From assembly GCA_019307645.1 (NCBI GenBank), contig JAFDJF010000303.1, forward strand, positions 1 to 6,549: a DNA stretch of 6,549 nucleotides, written 5' to 3'. Below the pieces are notes generated by a model. That model was given only the letters and a program-made list of their open reading frames with translations, was not told the DNA's origin and made no database searches. This stretch comes from Deltaproteobacteria bacterium. Lineage in GTDB: Bacteria; Desulfobacterota; DSM-4660; Desulfatiglandales; Desulfatiglandaceae. The position numbers were made by a program, and so were the translations under genes. Each line of letters begins with the position of its first letter. The stretch's first letter is position 1. Below are positions 1 through 5,085 of this stretch, one piece after another.

Positions 1-249
1 TTTTTCACTCCGGATGAAGACCTCCCGGAGGTCATCAAGGCTTGTATCCTTTCTCAGGTGCTCGTTCAGGGCAGAGATCAACGGCTTTGCCTGGTCCTTC
101 AAAATAAAGGTCTTGATAGATTCGAAATAATTTCCCAATGTCAGGAAGGGGTGGGCTTCTGAAGGTGTGATTAAGAAAGGCCTTGCCAGGTCTTCTGGCC
201 CAAGGGAGATGTCCCCGTTTGGGGAGGAGAAGAGATATCGGATTTTCAC
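1..249 (-). CDS. Hypothetical protein, N-terminal part (runs off left edge)
   Basis: An open frame of 83 codons starts with GTG at 249-247 and stays open to the first base, so the C-terminus lies outside the window. The start codon shares four bases (GTGA) with the TGA stop of the upstream HEAT-repeat gene, the usual sign of translational coupling in an operon. The sequence begins VKIRYLFSSPNGDISLGPED and contains a segment like PSEAHPFLTLGNYFESIKTF, then a mixed-charge helical stretch. No signal peptide, membrane helix or metal motif is visible. I do not recognise the family. The start rests on the overlap rather than on a ribosome binding site, which is weak. Its partner gene suggests an associated role, but no function can be named. 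Confidence 0.6.
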   Translation of the reverse strand, partial: MKIRYLFSSPNGDISLGPEDLARPFLITPSEAHPFLTLGNYFESIKTFILKDQAKPLISALNEHLRKDTSLDDLREVFIRSEK

Positions 250-1346
250 AACTTGCTCAGGGCCTCGGACGCTACCTGGCCCACCGTCTTTTTCTCAAGA
301 TTCCCGTTTCCATAGATCTCAATCTCATGGGATTCCTGCTGGAGCTTTTCGATGTCTTGCTTCGCCTCATAGGCGCCAAGGTTGCCCATAAGCCATGCAG
401 TATAGCCACACACAGCAGGGTCAGGGTCCTCCAGGAAGTCAAAGAAGTATAATGTGTGCTTGCGGAGAAGGTCTGGCCTGGACGCTGCGATTTTGCCCAG
501 CGCCTGCATGGACTGGACCTTTCGGGTTTCATCAGCAAGGAACTGATAGAGTTGCGGCGCATATCCACCAAAGAGATCCGGCCTGTTTCCGATGATTTCT
601 CCAATCGCTTCAAATGCCCCCGTGGGAAAGGCGGCAGTATCTGTAATGGAATAGAAAAGGCCCTGAAGGAGCCTAGAAACGAATCCGGGGTCTCTGTCCC
701 CGATAATCGCACATGCCCTGCCAAGGGTCTCGGCTGCCCTCCAGCGGAACAGGTCGTCTCCTGAATAAAGAAGGCGCTGCAGATATCTGATGACCTTTTT
801 ATCTTCCTGTGCAGCGTCTAAAATGGAGTCAATCCGGTATTCCCTGACAAGCTTTTCAACGTCTTTTTTAGGTAACGTTTTTTTCCTGGTTCGCCGCGAA
901 GAAGAATTGGATGCAGCAGGAACAGCCCTTGCCAGGCTTTTCTGCACCCCACCGGACGTAACTTCCCGGACATCTTTGTGCAGCCTCACGAAATACAAGG
1001 CGCCGGCTATTCTTCTGCCTTCAAAAGCCCTCCCCGGAATAATGAGATGGTTTTTGAGGTCATAATTTTCAACTATCTCCTGGAGGTAATCCTTTTCAGG
1101 CTCCAGCCCCCATGCCAGGTCCCAGTCCATATCGCATCCGAATACCAGGGCCTCAACCATGGCAGAGCCCAGATTATGCCCGGTTTCATCGCATGCATAG
1201 ACGGCACCGCAGGAACAAGAGCCCACCGGCATCTCCCCGGCTCTTCTGGTTCTCAATTCCTTTGGCCCCTCAATGAGCAGCGATCCGCAAAAAGGGCAGA
1301 CGGGTTTTTTTACAGGGTCTCTTCCGAAAAATTTGCTTTCAAACAT
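246..1346 (-). CDS. Zinc-ribbon / HEAT-repeat protein (DVU0298-like)
   Basis: This 366-residue protein has two visible parts. Near the N-terminus, CPFC at 17-20 and CSC at 44-46 (with another Cys at 52) look like a zinc ribbon. A low-complexity Ser/Arg/Lys linker near 145-160 leads into a helical C-terminal half of about 200 residues. That half has HEAT-like units, such as RWRAAETLGRA and a GAFEAIGEIIG segment, and probably forms a protein-binding solenoid. The second part resembles a HEAT-repeat family I know from Desulfovibrio under the name DVU0298; this is a recollection and not a search result. The protein is cytoplasmic, with no signal peptide or membrane segment. It overlaps the next gene by 4 nt and sits 116 bp below the 95-residue gene. 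The ATG at 1346 is the natural start because the zinc-ribbon cysteines follow closely, although the Shine-Dalgarno is weak. The biochemical role is unknown. Confidence 0.85.
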   Translation of the reverse strand: MFESKFFGRDPVKKPVCPFCGSLLIEGPKELRTRRAGEMPVGSCSCGAVYACDETGHNLGSAMVEALVFGCDMDWDLAWGLEPEKDYLQEIVENYDLKNHLIIPGRAFEGRRIAGALYFVRLHKDVREVTSGGVQKSLARAVPAASNSSSRRTRKKTLPKKDVEKLVREYRIDSILDAAQEDKKVIRYLQRLLYSGDDLFRWRAAETLGRACAIIGDRDPGFVSRLLQGLFYSITDTAAFPTGAFEAIGEIIGNRPDLFGGYAPQLYQFLADETRKVQSMQALGKIAASRPDLLRKHTLYFFDFLEDPDPAVCGYTAWLMGNLGAYEAKQDIEKLQQESHEIEIYGNGNLEKKTVGQVASEALSKL

Positions 1347-1356
1347 AGTAACTGGT

Positions 1357-1452
1357 CAGGTTATAAGGTTCACGGTTCAGCGGTTCATTTGTTCGATGTT
1401 GGACGTTCGATGTTCGATGTTCATTTCTTAAAGAACAATAACCGTGAACCTG
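1357..1452. repeat. GGTTCA repeat, copy 1 (folded-back, 7-8 nt period)
   Basis: The intergenic DNA here carries GGTTCA-type units spaced 7-8 nt apart (TTC at 1369, 1376 and 1384). They are followed by in-phase heptads TTCGATG, TTGGACG, TTCGATG and TTCGATG from 1392 to 1419. The right end, AACCGTGAACC at 1440-1450, is the inverse of the left units, and CAGGTT (1357-1362) matches AACCTG (1447-1452) in inverse, so the whole block can fold back. Related blocks occur at 3253-3325 and 6232-6308. It lies between two minus-strand genes and may affect transcription or mRNA stability between them; that role is inferred. Confidence 0.75.
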
Positions 1453-1462
1453 GGTAGAGCCT

Positions 1463-1750
1463 CTAACTACTTGAACTATTATCGTTTATTTGACTTATTC
1501 GCGGCCGGGGAGCCAGTTCGAAGCTTCGTGAGTCTTCATCATATTCAAAGTCTACAATCTCAAAACCGGACCGGGTGGACTTGAACTCGATTACCCAGTT
1601 TTCATACTGCTCTCCGGCGAATTTACAGTTAATGTTCCCAATTCTTGCATCCATTCTCATGAGTCTTGGAACGACATCTTCACTAAAGATTTCGGTGATG
1701 TGAATCTTGTCGTCATCGTCAAGCTCATTTTTGAGATGGGTCTGGTCCAT
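1463..1750 (-). CDS. Small acidic protein of unknown function
   Basis: A 95-residue protein with an acidic N-terminus (KNELDDDDKIHITEIFSED), a middle that alternates hydrophobic and charged residues (probably beta strands, around NWVIEFKSTRSGFEIVDFEY) and a Ser-rich end (NDNSSSS). There is one cysteine and no signal peptide, membrane segment or metal motif. The ATG at 1750 is preceded by a GAGGG about 11 nt upstream, a long but possible spacing. It lies 77 bp downstream of the FmdB-like gene and upstream of the HEAT-repeat gene on the same strand, so the group could be one transcript. I do not recognise the family. Coding status rests on the clean frame, the plausible composition and the absence of any better frame. 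Confidence 0.7.
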   Translation of the reverse strand: MDQTHLKNELDDDDKIHITEIFSEDVVPRLMRMDARIGNINCKFAGEQYENWVIEFKSTRSGFEIVDFEYDEDSRSFELAPRPRISQINDNSSSS

Positions 1751-1827
1751 TTTTGCGCGAACCCTCAGCGATTCAACGGTTTACCGGTTTCTGTATTGTG
1801 AGGCTGAAAGGCTTTCCCGGGCAGACG

Positions 1828-2076
1828 TTATTTTGATGGTCCGGGCAGATCAAGGGTCATACATTGATTTGAGCCGTCACCGCAGGATTTTGTCGTGATC
1901 TTTGGCTGATTCTCTCCCGTTCCCACGCCCATGGTATAATTTGTCCTGCTGACTACGCGTTCAAGGGTCTCGGATTGGCATTCGGGGCAGGTTAGATCAA
2001 CGTTTCCATCTGAACTCATAAACAGTTTTTCGAACTGGTTGCCGCAGTCAATACACTGGAACTCAAAGATTGGCAT
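1828..2076 (-). CDS. FmdB family zinc-ribbon protein
   Basis: An 82-residue protein that opens with MPIFEFQCIDCG, the hallmark start of the FmdB/CxxC_CXXC regulatory-protein family. Four cysteines (C8, C11, C30, C33) form two CxxC knuckles of a single zinc ribbon. This is followed by the usual low-complexity tail, here with two more cysteines (C65, C72) in a KSCGDGSNQCMTLDLPG segment. Family members are small cytoplasmic zinc proteins. The founding member was linked to regulation of an amide-uptake/amidase operon in Methylophilus, but most homologues have no proven role. An AGGAG lies 7 nt before the ATG at 2076, which supports the start. It is the first gene of the leftmost minus-strand group and is divergent from the ATP-grasp gene. 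Confidence 0.92.
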   Translation of the reverse strand: MPIFEFQCIDCGNQFEKLFMSSDGNVDLTCPECQSETLERVVSRTNYTMGVGTGENQPKITTKSCGDGSNQCMTLDLPGPSK

Positions 2077-2385
2077 TGTGTTACTCCTGATTCATAAGGT
2101 AAAATATCGGTAACTCCCAGGTGATCAGTTCCAGGGATGCCCACTGCGCACGTGTCAGTGTTGAACCCGAGTAGTCATCCATAACCTTTAATTACTGCCC
2201 GTCCAGAAATGGTCTTTTTGCCCAATCTCTGCGTTATGCAAAAAAAATAATGTTCGGGATATCAAACATATGCCTGTGTTTATTTTTTTTACATGCCTTG
2301 ATCTTGACCAAAAATCCTCATTTCTGGATGGACACTAACTATAGTCATTTTAGACAAAAAAGTCAAATCAGGCAGAAAATTAAAA
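2077..2385. other. Divergent intergenic region with one palindromic element
   Basis: No gene is supported in this 309-bp gap between the FmdB-like gene (leftward) and the ATP-grasp gene (rightward). About half of it is palindromic element B1 (2188-2342). The part next to fmdB (2077-2187) holds that gene's Shine-Dalgarno and presumably its promoter, but I see no convincing -35/-10 pair. Only about 43 bp separate B1 from the ATP-grasp start codon, so a promoter for that gene either lies inside or very near the element or is weak. Confidence 0.6.
2188..2342. mobile_element. Palindromic MITE-like element B, copy 1
   Basis: A 155-bp block with no coding capacity whose two ends are inverted: GTCCAGAAATG at 2201-2211 mirrors CATTTCTGGA and the following TGGAC on the right (2320-2334). 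The interior is also an imperfect palindrome, with an A-run plus TAA around 2240-2250 facing TTAT plus a T-run around 2279-2290. A second copy (5743-5898) aligns end to end with about 85-90% identity by eye, differing by roughly one base in length. Terminal inverted repeats, no gene, two dispersed copies and insertion into another repeat at the second site all fit a non-autonomous transposable element. A transcribed copy would form one long hairpin. The exact ends and any target duplication are uncertain. Confidence 0.75.
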
Positions 2386-3243
2386 ATGATACTCTCTTTT
2401 CACCCGTGTTTTGACGCGGATGTTAATGTTGTTCTGGGATCTCGAAGCCTTAACGCCGCGGATCTTGATCTTATTAAGCGGGCAGATGCCATCATCCTAC
2501 CCCAGGGGAGGTCGCAGGATCTCTTTAATGCCTGTTTAACTTCCGGTGCGCACCTGTTTCCAAACTATGAAGTGCGGTTTAAATACCCGGGAAAAATGGG
2601 TCAGAGTCTTCTGTTTGAAGATCTGGGATGTTCCTGTCCGGAGACATTTCGATGGTCGGAAGTAAGACAATTCAAGGAAACCTGTCCGGATGTCGAAAAC
2701 ATCCCCCATAAATTGCCGTTCCTGATCAAGGATGACAAAAGTCACGAGGCAGAGGGCGTGTTTTTTGTGGAAGACCGGCAATCTCTTTCCTCGGCGTTGG
2801 ATTTCCTGAGCCTTAGAGAAAGGTCGGGGTTTTCGGGCTTTGTTACCCAGGCCTATGTTCCTTCGGGCGGGAATGTGTTAAGGGCGGTGATCATTGGCAG
2901 GAATATAATTACCTACTGGAAACGTCCTGCAAAACCCGGACAGATAATAACCACGATTAGCAAAGGAGCCATAATCGACCATCAGTGGCGGCCTGACCTC
3001 CAGGAAAAAGGAAGGGCTGAGTTCCAGACATTGGCCGGGAAGACCGGGATTGATCTTGCAGCCGTTGATTTTGTGTTTCCGTTTTCAAAGAAAGATCCGG
3101 AGCCTTTTTTCCTTGAGATCAATTACTATTTTGGGAGAAGAGGCCTGGGAGGGTCGGAAAAATATTATCAGCTTATTCATCAGGCGATTCGGGGATGGAT
3201 GGAAGAGGTGGGTCTGAATCCGGAGGCAGTAAGGCTCATTTAA
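2386..3243 (+). CDS. RimK-like ATP-grasp protein
   Basis: A 285-residue protein of the ATP-grasp fold, closest in style to the RimK/glutathione-synthetase group, which ligates an amine to a carboxylate with ATP through an acyl-phosphate. After an N-terminal pre-ATP domain (about 1-80) come PFLIKDD with the expected ATP-binding Lys at 115, the hinge segment VTQAYVPSGG (153-162), and RAVIIG (166-171). Next are an Asp in the AAVDFVF segment (D228) and FLEINYYFGRRGLGG (242-256), with Glu 244 and Asn 246 placed as magnesium ligands. The catalytic core is intact. It stands alone, with no peptide, ribosomal S6 or amino-acid biosynthesis partner nearby, so the substrate cannot be inferred. The ATG at 2386 is the first in frame and has only a weak Shine-Dalgarno. 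The upstream element B1 ends 43 bp before it. Confidence 0.88.
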   Translation: MILSFHPCFDADVNVVLGSRSLNAADLDLIKRADAIILPQGRSQDLFNACLTSGAHLFPNYEVRFKYPGKMGQSLLFEDLGCSCPETFRWSEVRQFKETCPDVENIPHKLPFLIKDDKSHEAEGVFFVEDRQSLSSALDFLSLRERSGFSGFVTQAYVPSGGNVLRAVIIGRNIITYWKRPAKPGQIITTISKGAIIDHQWRPDLQEKGRAEFQTLAGKTGIDLAAVDFVFPFSKKDPEPFFLEINYYFGRRGLGGSEKYYQLIHQAIRGWMEEVGLNPEAVRLI

Positions 3244-3252
3244 ATGATTAGG

Positions 3253-3325
3253 CAGGTTCAAAGGTTCAGGGTTCAGCAGTTCACGGTTGGTCCACAAACC
3301 TTTGAACCGTGAACCCTTGAACCTG
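3253..3325. repeat. GGTTCA repeat, copy 2: hairpin between convergent genes
   Basis: Four GGTTCA-like units at 7-8 nt spacing (3255, 3263, 3270, 3278) form a left arm. The right arm holds the inverse series (TTTGAACC, GTGAACC, TTGAACCTG) up to 3325. The arms pair over most of their length around a short loop near 3290-3297. The block fills nearly all of the 87-bp gap between the stop of the ATP-grasp gene and the stop of yjbQ, so a transcript from either side would form a strong hairpin. It may act as a bidirectional terminator or 3'-end stabiliser, although no clear U-run follows it on either strand. Confidence 0.75.
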
Positions 3326-3330
3326 AGTAG

Positions 3331-3720
3331 TTACACTTTTACATACACCTTCCGGGATCTTGGACCGTCGAACTCGCAGAAAAAGATCTTCTGCCATGTC
3401 CCGAGGACGAGTCGGCCGTTTTCAACCATCACCGTGACGGAACTGCCCATAATTGAGGCCTTGATATGGCTGTCTGAATTGCCTTCCATGTGTCGATAAC
3501 CGGCGTCAGCAGGCGCTAGTTCATTGAGCTTTGTCAGGATATCGTGACAAACTGCCGGATCTGCGCCTTCGTTGATGGTTATGCCTGCGGTGGTATGCGG
3601 GACATATACAACGCAAAATCCGTCGCTTACACCTGCCTTTGCAACCTCTTTTTGGACAGACGCGGTGATATTCACCATATCGATCCTCGAACTGGTTTTA
3701 ACCCTTATGTTTGTAGGCAT
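3331..3720 (-). CDS. yjbQ: YjbQ family (UPF0047) protein
   Basis: A protein of 129 residues from the ATG at 3720, near the usual length for this family. Conserved blocks are clear: PHTTAGITINEGADP (41-55), then GNSDSHIKAS (80-89), and GTWQKIFFCEFDGPR (107-121). His 42, Glu 51, His 77 and His 85 lie where the family's clustered polar residues sit. E. coli YjbQ has a weak thiamine-phosphate synthase activity that can bypass loss of ThiE, and the family is annotated as secondary thiamine-phosphate synthase; the physiological role remains unclear. An in-frame TTG at 3738 would add six residues. The ATG is preferred because a clean AGGAG stands 6 nt before it, inside the would-be extension. MITE-like element A1 ends 21 bp upstream of this start. 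No thiamine genes are nearby. Confidence 0.94.
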   Translation of the reverse strand: MPTNIRVKTSSRIDMVNITASVQKEVAKAGVSDGFCVVYVPHTTAGITINEGADPAVCHDILTKLNELAPADAGYRHMEGNSDSHIKASIMGSSVTVMVENGRLVLGTWQKIFFCEFDGPRSRKVYVKV

Positions 3721-3726
3721 GTTTCT

Positions 3727-3731
3727 CTCCT
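3727..3731 (-). promoter_or_regulatory. Ribosome binding site that fixes the yjbQ start
   Basis: On the minus strand AGGAG is followed by 6 nt and then the ATG at 3720. It decides between this ATG and the TTG six codons upstream (3738), whose own upstream sequence belongs to the edge of the inserted element and shows no such site. Confidence 0.75.
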
Positions 3732-3741
3732 GAGCCAATTT

Positions 3742-3874
3742 GATGGTTTCGTAAAAAGTTGGAAACCACCATTACTTGTCATTCCGGCGAAGGCCGGAAT
3801 CCAGTCTTTTCAAATGCTTACAGACGGTCTGGACTCCGGTTTTCACCGGAGTGACGACTTTTTACGAAACCATC
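3742..3874. mobile_element. MITE-like element A, copy 1, with two REP-like hairpins
   Basis: The ends are perfect inverted repeats: GATGGTTTCGTAAAAAGT at the left matches its inverse at 3857-3874. The pairing extends by TT/AA to 20 bp. A 5-bp AATTT lies directly on both sides (3737-3741 and 3875-3879), a possible target duplication, though it overlaps the extended palindrome. Inside are two perfect 8-bp stems with 4-nt loops: ATTCCGGC-gaag-GCCGGAAT (3781-3800) and ACTCCGGT-tttc-ACCGGAGT (3833-3852). It has no credible gene; the open frame crossing it on the plus strand contains VIPAKAGIQ, a peptide typical of translated repeats. It separates yjbQ from the gene group upstream and may act as a terminator for that group. 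Confidence 0.82.
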
Positions 3875-3908
3875 AATTTCAAAACGTCCCATTTGATTTT
3901 GCCCCAAT

Positions 3909-4490
3909 TCAGGGGAGTATGATATTGGGAGATGAACTGTCCGTTGGCTCCTGGTCTTTGGGTGTGCCTCTCTGAATCAGGTTCATGTAATAATCGAAAC
4001 TACGTTCCAGGAAAAATTCAATTACAGGATTTTTCATCAGAGAATTGTCTTCCTGATCTGTGATTCGGGCGGCATTGAGGCACAGTCGGCAGAAGTCCTC
4101 TTCTTCCAGCTTGAAAAAGACAAAGGCCATCTCCTCCAACCTGCGTTTTAACAAGGCCCGTTCGGTGTCAGGAAAGAGTTTTTCCATACACTTTCCTTTG
4201 ATCCTGTCGGCCTGGTCCGTTTTCTGGCCGTCTGAGAGAACTATGGGGCTGTCGTCTGTTTTCAGGAGCTCTTCCATGAAGGGTCTTAAACGTTCATATT
4301 CAATCAGCCATGGTTCCATCAGGTTATGCTGGAAAAGTTTTTCCAGCTGAGAATCTGTCATGATCTTATTCTCGATCTGATCCTCGTCAACGAAGTCGTA
4401 TATGACAGGACTGTCAATGAGAGGGGCGTTTTCCAGCAACCAGGGCCTGAGTTCAAGATATTCAGGGGGGACATCCGGTTGGTTCTCCAC
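3909..4490 (-). CDS. C-terminal part of a frameshifted gene (unknown function)
   Basis: This is the -1 frame continuation of the gene beginning at 5083. The clean protein-like sequence extends upstream of the GTG at 4490 in the same frame, with LSHAATILEQAYQQHVENQP encoded back to about 4536. No ATG, GTG or TTG precedes this GTG in the open frame, and the GTG has no Shine-Dalgarno, so independent initiation is unlikely. The product is acidic and helical (ELRPWLLENAPLIDSPVIYD, then an EMAFVFFKLEEEDFCRLCLN segment) and ends in PNIILP. No membrane segment or known motif is visible. It is most simply the second half of a roughly 390-residue protein. The family is not recognised. Confidence 0.6.
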   Translation of the reverse strand: MENQPDVPPEYLELRPWLLENAPLIDSPVIYDFVDEDQIENKIMTDSQLEKLFQHNLMEPWLIEYERLRPFMEELLKTDDSPIVLSDGQKTDQADRIKGKCMEKLFPDTERALLKRRLEEMAFVFFKLEEEDFCRLCLNAARITDQEDNSLMKNPVIEFFLERSFDYYMNLIQRGTPKDQEPTDSSSPNIILP

Positions 4491-5083
4491 GTGCTGTTGA
4501 TAGGCTTGTTCGAGAATCGTGGCGGCATGAGACAGCGAGAAAGGAGGTCTTTCATCTCCTTTGTTCGCTTTTTGCTGAAGATTCCATAAAGGAATTCATG
4601 AATGCCCTCTTCATCAGAAGCGATACCCATCCCCATGTGTCGACTCTTTGTGCCCCTGAAATGTGTTATCAGAACTGCGCGAGAGCCGAACATATTCAGA
4701 ACAGGTCCGACATAGGCAGCAGGCTTCTCCTTTTGAGGCGCTTTTAAGATGAGAGACGGGGTGCCTTCCGGTTTTAAATATTCCTCAACAGAGATGCCTT
4801 TTTGTCTGAGTTTAAACAGTGCCCGCTTGACAGCTTTATGGACCCGTTTATCTTCAAAACCGTCCTTCAGGGCCAGGAGCAAAGGAACGGAAGGGGCCTT
4901 GCCCATGCACACCTGGTCAATAATGGCCTGAGCATGGCGTGCGTCGGGGAGCATGGCCACGAGTTCAGCGGGGTCGGCATTGTCAAATTTCTTAAGAATA
5001 GAGGTCACAGAGGATTTTTCCTCTGGAGTGAGAACGGTTGGTTGCAGAGGCTTCTTTGTTTTGGGTTTCTTTTTGCGCCTCAT
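4358..5083 (-). CDS. N-terminal part of a frameshifted gene (unknown, HEAT-like helices)
   Basis: The frame encodes 241 residues, but only about the first 182 look genuine. It starts with a very basic tail (RRKKKPKTKK), then a helical region with short repeat-like units (SILKKFDNADPAELVAMLPD, then ALKDGFEDKRVHKAVKRALF) that resembles HEAT/armadillo packing. A probable beta-rich segment follows: VGPVLNMFGSRAVLITHFRG, then MGMGIASDEEGIHEF. Beyond about residue 182 the composition becomes out-of-frame in character. Its ATG lies only 2 nt after the pyrR stop, so the two are surely co-transcribed and probably translationally coupled. The basic tail could bind nucleic acid, but nothing proves this. 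The family is not recognised. Confidence 0.75.
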   Translation of the reverse strand: MRRKKKPKTKKPLQPTVLTPEEKSSVTSILKKFDNADPAELVAMLPDARHAQAIIDQVCMGKAPSVPLLLALKDGFEDKRVHKAVKRALFKLRQKGISVEEYLKPEGTPSLILKAPQKEKPAAYVGPVLNMFGSRAVLITHFRGTKSRHMGMGIASDEEGIHEFLYGIFSKKRTKEMKDLLSRCLMPPRFSNKPINSTWRTNRMSPLNILNSGPGCWKTPLSLTVLSYTTSLTRIRSRIRS

Positions 5084-5085
5084 GA

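Larger units (their letters stand above)
3909..5083 (-). pseudogene. Composite gene interrupted by a frameshift near 4536
   Basis: Two overlapping minus-strand frames (4358-5083 and 3909-4490) read as one protein if the frame moves by -1 (or +2) near 4536. Before that point the first frame is sensible (FSKKRTKEMKDLLS). After it, that frame turns into Ser/Thr/Arg/Pro-rich text (NSTWRTNRMSPLNILNSG) typical of out-of-frame translation, while the other frame becomes orderly (LSHAATILEQAYQQHV). The ancestral product would be about 390 residues. Possible explanations are a real inactivating mutation, a sequencing or assembly error, or programmed frameshifting. The second half shows no decay, with no internal stops over 200 codons, so the change is recent, artefactual or tolerated. 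Confidence 0.6.

Noticed and set aside
272..724. Second minus-strand frame inside the HEAT-repeat gene
   Set aside because: Ser/Arg/Pro-rich composition typical of a shifted frame, fully contained in a well-supported gene.
1357..1452. Possible CRISPR array
   Set aside because: The units are 7-8 nt with no spacers of regular length, and no cas gene is present. It is a tandem/inverted short repeat.
978..1457. Plus-strand open frame of 159 codons opposite the HEAT-repeat gene
   Set aside because: A shadow of the minus-strand gene, whose cysteine motifs and HEAT pattern are far more convincing. Its end also runs through the repeat block.
3331..3738. Six-residue longer yjbQ from TTG at 3738
   Set aside because: The AGGAG ribosome binding site lies inside the extension and is correctly placed for the ATG at 3720.
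3544..3975. Plus-strand open frame of 143 codons across the yjbQ start and element A1
   Set aside because: It is antisense to yjbQ and reads through the repeat, giving the VIPAKAGIQ peptide typical of translated intergenic repeats. It has no homologous character.
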